Positions 55,553-63,485 of a stretch of 64,000 nucleotides of DNA are shown piece after piece. The first letter of the stretch is position 1; each line of letters opens with the position of its first letter. The position numbers were made by a program, and so were the translations under genes. The notes beneath the pieces are model-generated. The model was not told the DNA's origin and ran no database searches. It saw only the letters and a list, made by a program, of their open reading frames with translations. This DNA is from Devosia sp. Root635 (GTDB lineage Bacteria > Pseudomonadota > Alphaproteobacteria > Rhizobiales > Devosiaceae), in NCBI RefSeq assembly GCF_001427605.1, contig NZ_LMGZ01000001.1:317995-381994 (forward strand), in the 5' to 3' direction.

Positions 55553-55905
55553 CCGAAGGCGTCGAGCGTGAAGCCCGGGCCGCAATCGGCCAGGGCGCAG
55601 GTGGCGTAGCGCGATTTGCGTTTGCCCAGGCGCAGCGGGCCGGCGGCGGCGGCGGCGCCTTCGGCAAGGCCGAGCATGGTCAGGTCGCCATCATCGAGCA
55701 GGCGCAAAGGCACGCCGAAATGGGCGGCGACATGCAGCGGGAGAGCGGTGCCCAGCTTGCGCTTGTGGGTGGCGATGGCGGCGAGATGGGTGGCGGCAAG
55801 ACCGGCCTCGGCCAGGCTGGCCGCGATCAGGTCGATCAGCTCCTGCGCCGTGGCGGCGCTGGCAAAGCCGATTCCGGCGACGATGCGTCCCGATACTTGC
55901 GTCAT
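55486..55905 (-). CDS. cobE: Cobalamin biosynthesis protein CobE
   Basis: 139 residues from the ATG at 55905. CobE/CbiG C-terminal domain: IVAGIGFASAATAQELIDLI at the start, LAAIATHKRKLGTALPLHVA, and the C-terminal SRYATCALADCGPGF. Its role in the aerobic pathway is not fully defined. The 3' end overlaps the convergent 3' end of cobK by 67 bp. CobE proteins can vary at the C-terminus, so a shorter functional core ending before the overlap would be possible. Confidence 0.88.
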   Translation of the reverse strand: MTQVSGRIVAGIGFASAATAQELIDLIAASLAEAGLAATHLAAIATHKRKLGTALPLHVAAHFGVPLRLLDDGDLTMLGLAEGAAAAAGPLRLGKRKSRYATCALADCGPGFTLDAFGQPPISSAAIASSRLATSLAGP

Positions 55906-56152
55906 CCGTGGCCTCGTGCAGTTCGGACTTGGTCCCCGATTTGGGTCGACCGCACCGAATTCTGTTTCAGTTCCATCGCGGGAACTCTGCGCGACCTGCT
56001 TGTAGGCGGGGGGAAGCGCGTGGTCAATCAATGGCTTGCGGCGGGCTGCGTCCAGATCAGAATGCTTCTGAAAATGATTTGCAAATTCAACGACTTGCCG
56101 TATCGCGGGCTTGGGTCTATGGGCTGAGGACAGCCAATCGGGGGCCTCTGTC

Positions 56153-57052
56153 GTGAGCATTACCGCAAACAGAACGCTGGCCATTGCCGGAGCGAGCCTG
56201 CTCGTGGGGCTGATCGTGCTCGGGCTGAAATTCCTCGCCTGGTATGTGACCGGCTCGATCGCGCTTTATTCCGATGCGCTGGAATCGATCGTCAATGTGG
56301 TGACGGCCATCGTGGCGCTGATCGCGGTGCGGCTGGCGCAGAAGCCGGCCGATGCCGCCCTGCCCTATGGCTATCACAAGGCCGAATATTTCTCGGCGGT
56401 CATCGTGGGCGTGATGATTATCGTGGCGGCGATATTGATCTTCCGCGAGGCGGTGCTGGGGTTCCTCACCCCGGAACTGCCGGAGGCGCCGGTGCAGGGG
56501 CTGATGGTCAGCGGCGTGGCGACCGTGATCAACGTGATCTGGGCCTTCGTGCTGATCCGGCATGGGCGGGCGGTGCGGTCGCCGGCGCTGGAGGCCGATG
56601 GCCGGCACCTGCTGACCGACGTGGTTTCGACCATTGGCGTGCTGGTCGGGCTGGGGCTGGTGTTTCTCACCGGCTGGGCCGTGCTCGACCCGATCCTGGC
56701 GGGGCTGGTGGCGCTCAATATATTGTGGTCGGGCTGGGGCGTGATCCGCGACAGCGTGGGCGGGCTGATGGACGTGGCCGTGCCGGCCGACACGCAGAAG
56801 ACCATCCGCGAGGTGATCGCCGCCAATGCCGAGGGGGCGATCGAGGCACATGACGTGCGCACGCGGCAGGCGGGGAAGATGACCTTCATCGATTTTCACC
56901 TGGTGGTACCGGGGGCGATGAGCGTGGATGCGGCACATGCCATCTGCGACGCAATCGAGGCCAAGCTGCGCGAGGCGGTGAAGGATGTGCAGATCACCAT
57001 TCATGTGGAGCCGGAGGAGAAGGCGAAACATGCGGGGATCGTGGTGGTGTGA
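56153..57052 (+). CDS. Cation diffusion facilitator family metal transporter
   Basis: 299 residues from a GTG at 56153. Six membrane helices followed by a cytoplasmic ferredoxin-like domain (about 210-290). In the helix 2 site, where E. coli FieF has DxxxD, this protein has E44-x3-N48 (ALESIVN); helix 5 keeps H152-x3-D156 (HLLTD). Metal specificity is therefore uncertain. Its place between cobE and cobO makes cobalt a candidate substrate, but a chance neighbour cannot be excluded. Confidence 0.9.
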   Translation: MSITANRTLAIAGASLLVGLIVLGLKFLAWYVTGSIALYSDALESIVNVVTAIVALIAVRLAQKPADAALPYGYHKAEYFSAVIVGVMIIVAAILIFREAVLGFLTPELPEAPVQGLMVSGVATVINVIWAFVLIRHGRAVRSPALEADGRHLLTDVVSTIGVLVGLGLVFLTGWAVLDPILAGLVALNILWSGWGVIRDSVGGLMDVAVPADTQKTIREVIAANAEGAIEAHDVRTRQAGKMTFIDFHLVVPGAMSVDAAHAICDAIEAKLREAVKDVQITIHVEPEEKAKHAGIVVV

Positions 57053-57141
57053 CTGGCTTGGCAGCCAATTTATCCGCAGGATAGTCTTGCCTGAACAGGT
57101 TTAAATGGTAGCGTGATCCAGCCTGAAACAAGGGGGACTTC

Positions 57142-57432
57142 ATGCTCAAGGCGTTTTTGACTTTCGACTCTTTCATCCTGCCGAAGATAACCAAGGTGAT
57201 CTACTGGATCGGCCTGGTGCTGATCGCGCTGGGCACGCTGGCCGGGGCATTCGGCGCCCTGGCCATGGGCAGCAGCGCCTATGCGCCGCCCGCCGCAGGC
57301 TTCTTCGGATTCATCACGGCGCTTGTCGGCGGTGTCGTCGGCGCGATCGTATGGCGGATCGCGGTCGAGTTGTGGATGGTCCTGTTCTCCATCTACGACG
57401 TGCTCAAGGAAATCCGCGACCAGCGTCGCTAG
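57142..57432 (+). CDS. DUF4282 family small membrane protein
   Basis: 96 residues with two membrane helices (about 16-45 and 54-75) and a short basic C-terminal tail (KEIRDQRR). DUF4282 proteins have no known function. The start ATG follows an AAGGGGGACTTC stretch. It stands alone between the CDF transporter and a small secreted protein. Confidence 0.85.
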   Translation: MLKAFLTFDSFILPKITKVIYWIGLVLIALGTLAGAFGALAMGSSAYAPPAAGFFGFITALVGGVVGAIVWRIAVELWMVLFSIYDVLKEIRDQRR

Positions 57433-57567
57433 ATGGCCTGCAGGCTGGTCCGAGGGCCGGCCTGCCCCAATCACGATGCCGAAAGAGCCGACGGGCAAGC
57501 AGGCTCGTTTCGGCCATGCCGAACTTTGTGACTTGCGGGCAACCTGCGGCGCGGGCAGATTCGGAGC

Positions 57568-58035
57568 ATGCGTATCCTGCTTGCCCTTCTCCTCACCCTG
57601 TTTGCCGTCCCCGCTTTCGCGCAGGGGTGGGAGCATTATGACAATGGCCGGTTCGGCTATGGCGTGGATATTCCGCCCGGCTTCGCCGGCCAGGGCGAGA
57701 GCGACAATGGCGATGGCGCGACTTTCGCGGCCGGGGGCAATCCGACCTACCTGACGGTGTGGGGCGGTGGACTGATGGGCAGCTTCGAGGACGAAGTGGC
57801 CCAGCGCATGCGGTGGAGCGAGGCGGAGGCCTGGAACACTACCTATCAGGCGACGACACCGCGCTGGGCCAGTTGGTCGGCGATCAAGGGATTTCGGATT
57901 CTCTATCAGCGCATGGTGCTGCTGTGCGACGGGACGAGCTATGCGGCATTCCGCATGGACTATTCGGTGACCGATGCGTCGGACATGGCCCCGGTGGTGG
58001 AGCGGCTGGTGCGGAGTTTGCGGGGGAATTGCTGA
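57568..58035 (+). CDS. Small secreted protein of unknown function
   Basis: 155 residues. The first 19 are a Sec signal peptide (LALLLTLFAVPAFAQG). The mature protein starts WEHYDNGRFGYGVDIPPGF and contains two late cysteines (in MVLLCDGTSYAAF and the terminal RGNC), which may form a disulfide. Similar N-terminal motifs occur in many alphaproteobacterial secreted hypotheticals. No function is assigned. Confidence 0.78.
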   Translation: MRILLALLLTLFAVPAFAQGWEHYDNGRFGYGVDIPPGFAGQGESDNGDGATFAAGGNPTYLTVWGGGLMGSFEDEVAQRMRWSEAEAWNTTYQATTPRWASWSAIKGFRILYQRMVLLCDGTSYAAFRMDYSVTDASDMAPVVERLVRSLRGNC

Positions 58036-58057
58036 GCCTCACGGCTTCAGCAACCCT

Positions 58058-58148
58058 CCGCACCGTCCTCGGACTTGATCCGAGGACCACTTGCCGCTCG
58101 TGTCGCGTTGGGAATGGCCCTCGGATCAAGTCCGAGGGCGGTACGGTG
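58058..58148. repeat. Inverted repeat, family E (CGGACTTGATCCGAGG type)
   Basis: GTCCTCGGACTTGATCCGAG on the left and CTCGGATCAAGTCCGAGGGC on the right, separated by about 36 nt. It directly precedes the half family B copy at 58164-58222, making a repeat cluster between convergent genes. Confidence 0.85.
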
Positions 58149-58163
58149 GGTGGAACGGGCGTG

Positions 58164-58222
58164 GTGCCACGCCCTCGTGGTTCGAGGCTCGCAAGAGCTC
58201 GCACCTCACCATGCGGGCTACT
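58164..58222. repeat. Half copy of family B repeat
   Basis: Only the left arm is present: GTGCCACGCCCTCGTGGTTC, CTCGCAAGAGCTCGCACCTC and ACCATGCGGGCTACT. It ends 8 nt before the cobO stop codon. Confidence 0.85.
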
Positions 58223-58229
58223 GGACTGC

Positions 58230-58871
58230 CTAGAACTCGATGCCCTTTTGTGCTTTCACGCCTGATCGGAAGTGGTGCTTGATTTCGGTCATTTCGGTGA
58301 CGAGGTCGGCGATTTCGATGATTTCGTCCTTGGCGTTGCGGCCGGTGACGATGACGTGCTTGTCGGCGGGCTTGTTGCGCAGGAACTCCACCACTTCCTC
58401 AAGGGGGAGATAGTCGTAGCGCAGGACGATGTTGAGTTCGTCGAGCAGGACCAGCTTGTAGCTGGGGTCCGAGATCAGCGCCCTGGCCTGGTCCCAGGCC
58501 TTGCGGGCGGCGGCGAGGTCGCGCTGGCGGTCGGCGACGTCCCAGGTGAAGCCCTCGCCCATGGCGTTGATGGTGACCAGATCGGGGAATTTGTCGAGCA
58601 CGTCGCGCTCGCCGGTCTCCCAGACGCCCTTGACGAATTGCACCACGCCCACCTTGAAGCCGTGGCCCAGCGCGCGGAACACCATGCCGAAGGCGGCGGT
58701 GGATTTGCCCTTGCCCTTGCCGGTATGGACGATCAGCAGGCCTTTTTCCTGGGTCTTTGTGGCGAGAATCTTGTTCCGCGCCTCGCGCTTCTTCTTCATT
58801 TTCTCGGCGTGATAGGCGTCGCGCTCCGCCTCGGTCATCAGGTCGGTCTTCTTGACGGGCTTGTCGGTCAT
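58230..58871 (-). CDS. cobO: Cob(I)yrinic acid a,c-diamide adenosyltransferase
   Basis: 213 residues of the CobO/BtuR type. It adenosylates the cobalt after insertion by CobNST. P-loop HTGKGKGKSTAAFG (50-63), KVGVVQFVKGVWETGE, and LVLLDELNIVLRYDYL are typical. The N-terminal 40 residues form a charged helix. The gene overlaps cobN by 4 nt, indicating coupled translation. Confidence 0.96.
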   Translation of the reverse strand: MTDKPVKKTDLMTEAERDAYHAEKMKKKREARNKILATKTQEKGLLIVHTGKGKGKSTAAFGMVFRALGHGFKVGVVQFVKGVWETGERDVLDKFPDLVTINAMGEGFTWDVADRQRDLAAARKAWDQARALISDPSYKLVLLDELNIVLRYDYLPLEEVVEFLRNKPADKHVIVTGRNAKDEIIEIADLVTEMTEIKHHFRSGVKAQKGIEF

Positions 58872-61800
58872 TTGGCTTCCTCCAGATAGGCATAGGCGGA
58901 ATTGGAGCGCGGCACCCAGAGGCCGCGTTGGCGGGCTTCATTGAATTTTGCGATCAGTTCGGCAAAGCCGTGGGCGTTGGCGGATTTCAACCAATCGCGG
59001 GTGGCATCGTCCTCGACGAAGGCTTCGAAGGCCAGGTCGAAATGGTGGGTCCTGACCGCGCCCGTGGTGGCGGCAAAGGCGAACATGAAATCGACGGTGG
59101 CAATGATCTCAAAGGCGCCGCGATAGCCGTGGCGCTGCATGCCGGCGATCCACTTCGGATTGACCACGCGGGAACGCATGACGTGGGAAATCTCCTCGTC
59201 CAGCGTGCGGATCAGCGGGCGTTCGGGGCGGGAATGATCGTTGTGATAGGCGGCGGGTTTTGCGCCGGTGAGGCTCTCGGCGGCGGCGGAAAGGCCGCCC
59301 TCGAACTGGTAGTAATTGTCGCTGTCGAGCAGGTCGTGCTCGCGATTGTCCTGGTTGTGGATGACGGCGTCGATTTCGGAGAGGCGGGCGGCGAAGCGGT
59401 CGCGCTGGGGGGTGCCGGCGTGCTTTGCGCCATAGGCGTACTGGCCCCAATCGAGGGCGCGATTGGCGAGGTCGGCCTTGGTGGACCAGGTGCCGGAATC
59501 CACCATGGCGTTGAGGCCGGCGCCATAAGTGCCGGGTTGGGAGCCGAAGATGCGGTGGCCGGCGGCGGCTTCGTCCTGGCCGGATGCGATGAGGCCGAGG
59601 GCGTCTGCGCGCATGGTGGCGGCGATGGGGTTGTCGTCGGCAGGTTCGTCGAGGGCCCCGATGGCGCGGATGGCGCGGTCGAACAGGGCGATCTGGGCCG
59701 GGAAGGCGTCGCGGAAGAAGCCGGAAATGCGCATTGTTACATCGACGCGGGGGCGGCCGAGTTTGGCCAGCGGGATGATTTCATAGCCAGAGACGCGGAG
59801 GGAGCCGGGGTCCCAGGTGGGGCGGGCGCCGATCAGGGCCAGGGCCTGGGCGATATCGTCGCCGCCGGTGCGCATGTTCGCCGTGCCCCAGACGGAGAGG
59901 GCAACCGCGCGCAGGTGATGGCCATGATCTTGCAGGTGGCGGAGAACCAGGCTTTCGGCGGACTTTTTGCCCAGTTCCCACGCCGACGGCGTGGGGACGG
60001 CGCGAGAATCCACCGAATAGAAATTGCGGCCGGTGGGGAGCACGTCGAGCCGCCCGCGCGAAGGGGCGCCGGAGGGGCCGGGGGCGATGAATTTGCCATC
60101 GAGGCCGGCGATGAGGCCGGCGATTTCCGCCGGACCAGAGGCGGCGAGGCGGGGGCGGATGGTGGATTGGACGGTGGCGAGGACGGAGGCGGTGGCGGCC
60201 CAGTCGGGGGGGAGGTCTAGGGTGCCTTCCACCAGGGCGGCCGCGAGGGATTCGAGGTGTTCGACGACGTCGCCGATGGTCCGGAGATTTGCACCAGATT
60301 CAGCAGTCGTCCTTGCCTCCCCCTTGAGGGGAGGGATCGAGGGTGGGGGTCCATCAGAGGTCCATTGAACCACCCCCTCCCCAGCCCTCCCCTCAAGGGG
60401 GAGGGAGGACGACTGCGGTATCGTAGTCGGCCCGGTCCAGGGGGCCCCGAGCTTTGCCGTCAATGGATCGAAGCCGAGCTTGAGGTCGTCCGCCAGGGCG
60501 CGGATGAGGGAGGCCTCCCCTGCCCCGTCGCCGCGCGGGACGCGGGCCAGGGCGACGGCGAGGTCGCGTTCGAGATTGCCCTCGGGCGATTGGCCGAAGA
60601 TGTGCAGTCCGTCGCGGATCTGGGCCTCCTTGAGGTCGCAGAGGAAGTTGTCGATCTTGATGAGGGCCTGGGTTTCGTCCTCGGGCAGGCCGATATCGCG
60701 ATCGAGCCTGGTGTCGCTGACGAAATCGAGGATGCGGCGGCGAAGGTCGGCCAGGCGGCGGCGGTCCATGCCGGAGGCGGCATAATATTCGTCGAGCAGG
60801 GCTTCGAGGTCTTTGAGGGGACCATAGGTCTCGGCGCGGGTGAGCGGGGGCACGAGGTGGTCGATGATGACGGCGCCCGTGCGGCGCTTGGCCTGGGTGC
60901 CCTCGCCCGGATCGTTGACGATGAAGGGATAGAGGTGCGGCAACTGGCCCCAGAGGGCGTCGGGATAGCTGGCTTCATCGAGCGCGGCGGCCTTGCCGGG
61001 GAGCCATTCGAGCGTGCCGTGCTTGCCGTTGTGGATGAGAGCATGGGCGCCGAAATCGTGGCGCAGCCAGAGATAGGCGGCGAGATAGGCATGAGGGGGG
61101 ACGAGGGCCGGATCGTGATAGGAGGCGGTTTCGTCGAGGTGGTAGCCACGGGCGGGCTGGAGCAGGATGGCGATATTGCCTGATATCAGGGCCGGGAGAT
61201 GGAAGGTTCTTTCGCGCACGAAGGGATCGGTGGCCGGGTGGCCCCAGCGGGCGGTGACTTCGGTGCGGATTTGCGCCGGGAGGGTAGCGAAGAGTTCGAG
61301 ATAGCGGGCGAGGGTTAGCGTGGCGGGGGAGGTGCCGCGCATGGGATTGGCGTTGGTGGGGCCGGATTGAAGGGCGGCGATGAGGGCAGCGGCGGTCAAA
61401 GTGCTGACTGATGGACCTCCTCCCTCGGTCCCTCCCCTCAAAGGGGAGGGAGGCGATGGAGCCGAGAGTTCGTCGAGGGTGGCGGTTATGGTTTGCCAGA
61501 TGCCATCTTGATTGGTGGATATGTCGGAGTTGGTGAAGCGAAGGACCTTATAGCCGATGCTTGCCAGATAGTGCGTGCGTTCGAGATCACGGCGAATGCC
61601 GTCGTCCGAAAAATGCGAGTCACCGTCGAGCTCGATCACAAGCTTTGGGTGATGGCTGGCGAAATCGGCGATGTATTTTCCAAGCGGAACCTGCCGCCGG
61701 AATTTTACACCGCGTTCAGCGAACGTTCGCAGCAGCGGCCACAGAACCCGCTCCGGGACGGTCTGACCCCCACGTAGCCGCCGCGCATTCGAAATGCTTT

Positions 61801-63313
61801 TGCTGTGTTCCCGTCTGGCATTGCTGAAAGCAAGAGGCTTGGCCTCCCCTCCCCCTTGAGGGGAGGGGTCGGGGGTGGGGGTGGTGCCGTGGTTCACTGA
61901 TGGACCCCCTCCCTCGGTCCCTCCCCTCAAGGGGGAGGGAGGCGATGGAGCGACGTTGAGGGTGTAACCCGCCCTTGCCAGTTCCATCAGTATCCGCACC
62001 GTGGATTCCGGGGCGTCGTAGCCGACGCCGTTGGCGAGGCGGCCGTCGCGGATGGGGTAGTTGGCGAGGACGATGGCCACCTTGCGGTCGGCGCGGGGGG
62101 TGGTGCGGAGGCGGGACCAGTTTTTGGCCAGGGTCACGGCGCGGGTGATGCCGGAGGGGTCGGGGGTGTAGGCGGTGAGGGGGACCTGGCAGCGGGTGTG
62201 CCAGACGGCGTCGGCCTTGTGGCCGATGATGAGGCCGGCGAGGCGCCCGTCGACTTCGGGCATGACGAGGAACATCGCCATGTCCTTGGAAGAAAGGCCC
62301 TGGCTGTCGGCCAGCCATTGCGCTTCGGAGCGGCCGGACTGGATGAGCTGGATGACCGGGGCGTCGGTGGTGGAAAAGGGGTTGGCCTTGTCGTCGAGGC
62401 TGTCGAGACCGAGGGCGAAGCCGGTGAGGTTGAGAATGGCCGAAGGCGGGAAGGCCGCGAGGGCGTTCTGCACGAAGCGGGCGCAGGGGGCTTCCTTGAG
62501 CGAGGAGACCAGCAGCGGGACCGGGGCGAGGTTTTGGGATTCTAGCTCGGCGATGAGGGCGGCGATGGTGGCCGTGCCGGCGCCTTCGAGGGCGGCGCGG
62601 TAGAAGAGGATGGGGATGTATTGGAGTGCCCGACCTCGTGGTTCGACGGGCTCACCATGAGGTCTTTGATGGAGCGCGCGCAGGCCGGGCTCGTCGGTCA
62701 TGCCTGTGGTTGGGTGCCAGAGGCCGAAGCGGGCGAAGGGTTGGGGTAATGTCCGAAGGACCCCCTCCCCAGCTTCGCTACGACCCGTTGGGTCGAGCTG
62801 CGCTACCCTCCCCTCAGGGGGGAGGGTGGGTACAGCGGCGAGTTCTCGGAAGGCAGTGAGAATCGTATCGGCGTTATCCGGACCGCCTGCGGTGAAGAGG
62901 CTGTGGAGCCTTGTCCAGTCATCGGGGTGGATGGTGGAGCGGGATTGCAGGATGGGGTCGGGGTTGGCGTCGCCGGGGAGCAGGGCGAGCGGAATCTTCC
63001 TGTTGGCGCAGAGGGCGGTGAGTTCGTCGACGCCGTATTGGAAATAGGCGGCGCCGCCGATGAGGCGGAGAGTGACGAGGCGCGCATGGGCCACCGTCTT
63101 TTCGAGCCAGAGATCGACAGAGAGATTGTTGGAGAGGCGCAGCGTATTGGCGAGACGGAGTTCATCCTCCCCTGCCCGGTCGGCGGCGCCGGCCAGCATG
63201 GCCAGTTCGCTATCGGCCGACGAGGCAAAGACCAGCGCCCCGGGGCGCTGGTTGAGATCGATGGCCTCGCCTTCCTGCTGGATGGCGCCGGCCTGGGCGG
63301 AGAGGAGGTGCAT
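58868..63313 (-). CDS. cobN: Cobaltochelatase subunit CobN with in-frame repeat and nuclease insertions
   Basis: 1481 residues from the ATG at 63313, which has a GGAGG site 9 nt upstream. CobN is the large corrin-binding subunit of the aerobic cobalt chelatase and is normally about 1250-1280 residues. Conserved segments include RDGRLANGVGYDAPEST, ALIHNGKHGTLEWLPGK, NDPGEGTQAKRRTGAVIIDH, LPTGRNFYSVD and AVALSVWGTANMRTGGDDIA. The extra length comes from four in-frame repeat segments at about residues 161-186, 217-230, 455-636 and 967-1004. The third contains a DUF559 endonuclease-like domain (about 495-616). All four fall in linkers between conserved blocks, so the chelatase may remain active. 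No stop or frameshift is present. Confidence 0.95.
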   Translation of the reverse strand: MHLLSAQAGAIQQEGEAIDLNQRPGALVFASSADSELAMLAGAADRAGEDELRLANTLRLSNNLSVDLWLEKTVAHARLVTLRLIGGAAYFQYGVDELTALCANRKIPLALLPGDANPDPILQSRSTIHPDDWTRLHSLFTAGGPDNADTILTAFRELAAVPTLPPEGRVAQLDPTGRSEAGEGVLRTLPQPFARFGLWHPTTGMTDEPGLRALHQRPHGEPVEPRGRALQYIPILFYRAALEGAGTATIAALIAELESQNLAPVPLLVSSLKEAPCARFVQNALAAFPPSAILNLTGFALGLDSLDDKANPFSTTDAPVIQLIQSGRSEAQWLADSQGLSSKDMAMFLVMPEVDGRLAGLIIGHKADAVWHTRCQVPLTAYTPDPSGITRAVTLAKNWSRLRTTPRADRKVAIVLANYPIRDGRLANGVGYDAPESTVRILMELARAGYTLNVAPSPPSPLRGGTEGGGPSVNHGTTPTPDPSPQGGGEAKPLAFSNARREHSKSISNARRLRGGQTVPERVLWPLLRTFAERGVKFRRQVPLGKYIADFASHHPKLVIELDGDSHFSDDGIRRDLERTHYLASIGYKVLRFTNSDISTNQDGIWQTITATLDELSAPSPPSPLRGGTEGGGPSVSTLTAAALIAALQSGPTNANPMRGTSPATLTLARYLELFATLPAQIRTEVTARWGHPATDPFVRERTFHLPALISGNIAILLQPARGYHLDETASYHDPALVPPHAYLAAYLWLRHDFGAHALIHNGKHGTLEWLPGKAAALDEASYPDALWGQLPHLYPFIVNDPGEGTQAKRRTGAVIIDHLVPPLTRAETYGPLKDLEALLDEYYAASGMDRRRLADLRRRILDFVSDTRLDRDIGLPEDETQALIKIDNFLCDLKEAQIRDGLHIFGQSPEGNLERDLAVALARVPRGDGAGEASLIRALADDLKLGFDPLTAKLGAPWTGPTTIPQSSSLPLEGRAGEGVVQWTSDGPPPSIPPLKGEARTTAESGANLRTIGDVVEHLESLAAALVEGTLDLPPDWAATASVLATVQSTIRPRLAASGPAEIAGLIAGLDGKFIAPGPSGAPSRGRLDVLPTGRNFYSVDSRAVPTPSAWELGKKSAESLVLRHLQDHGHHLRAVALSVWGTANMRTGGDDIAQALALIGARPTWDPGSLRVSGYEIIPLAKLGRPRVDVTMRISGFFRDAFPAQIALFDRAIRAIGALDEPADDNPIAATMRADALGLIASGQDEAAAGHRIFGSQPGTYGAGLNAMVDSGTWSTKADLANRALDWGQYAYGAKHAGTPQRDRFAARLSEIDAVIHNQDNREHDLLDSDNYYQFEGGLSAAAESLTGAKPAAYHNDHSRPERPLIRTLDEEISHVMRSRVVNPKWIAGMQRHGYRGAFEIIATVDFMFAFAATTGAVRTHHFDLAFEAFVEDDATRDWLKSANAHGFAELIAKFNEARQRGLWVPRSNSAYAYLEEAK
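60303..60416. repeat. 114-bp family A element with terminal inverted repeats inside cobN
   Basis: Perfect 10-bp ends GCAGTCGTCC and GGACGACTGC, then arms CCTCCCCCTTGAGGGGAGGG and CCCTCCCCTCAAGGGGGAGG, with GGGGGTCCATCAGAGGTCCA in the middle. Length 114 is a multiple of three, and the element is read through in the cobN frame as a proline/glycine-rich linker around residues 967-1004. Confidence 0.88.
61408..61950 (-). mobile_element. In-frame DUF559 nuclease module bounded by 54-bp direct repeats in cobN
   Basis: Two 54-bp direct repeats (61408-61461 and 61897-61950) match at 52 of 54 positions. Their starts are 489 bp apart, exactly 163 codons. Between them the cobN frame encodes a DUF559/Vsr-fold endonuclease domain: ARRLRGGQTVPERVLW, KFRRQVPLGKYIADF, LVIELDGDSHF, YLASIGYKVLRFTNSDI. 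Likely catalytic residues are D550, E561 and D563 of the CobN protein. A GTG (61896) with a GGAGGGGG site 8 nt upstream could allow separate initiation, but there is no separate stop codon. Mobility is inferred, not shown. Confidence 0.82.
61849..61945. repeat. Complete family A element at the right edge of the cobN insertion
   Basis: CTCCCCCTTGAGGGGAGGGG, GGGGGTGGGGGTGGTGCC, GGACCCCCTCCCTCGGTCCC, then TCCCCTCAAGGGGGAGGGA. The second half coincides with the right direct repeat; the left edge of the insertion has only that second half. Confidence 0.85.
62627..62664. repeat. Short family B core inside cobN
   Basis: GCCCGACCTCGTGGTTCGAC and GGGCTCACCATGAGGTC match the arms of the family B repeat. 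In the cobN frame it is read as a segment including RPHGEPVEPRG (about residues 217-230). Confidence 0.8.
62758..62831. repeat. Half family A element inside cobN
   Basis: GGACCCCCTCCCCAGCTTCG, a GACCCGTTGGGTC stem-loop and CTACCCTCCCCTCAGGGGGG. It matches the second half of the elements at 53589-53717 and 54618-54750. In the cobN frame it is read as a linker including LPPEGRVAQLDPTGRSEAG. Confidence 0.85.
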
Positions 63314-63338
63314 CACCGATTTCCTCCGCGGGAACCGA

Positions 63339-63452
63339 ACGACCCCCTCCCCGGCCCTCCCCTCAAGGGGGAGGGAGGGATAGCGTCGATGGCGCAGAGT
63401 TTGCGGCTCCATTGCTTCCCTCCCCTCAGAGGGGAGGGATCGAGGTAGGGGG
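63339..63452. repeat. Family A repeats between cobW and cobN
   Basis: CCCCCTCCCCGGCCCTCCCC and TCAAGGGGGAGGGAGGGA near 63343-63378, then CCCTCCCCTCAGAGGGGAGG near 63419. The element lies just upstream of the cobN ribosome-binding site and fills the short cobW-cobN gap. Confidence 0.85.
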
Positions 63453-63485
63453 GCGAGGAGGTGAGCACCCTTGTGCGGTTCATCC

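Noticed and set aside
61468..61830. DUF559 domain as an independent gene
   Set aside because: It has no stop codon of its own before cobN sequence resumes and no ATG; it is therefore described as a domain within cobN.
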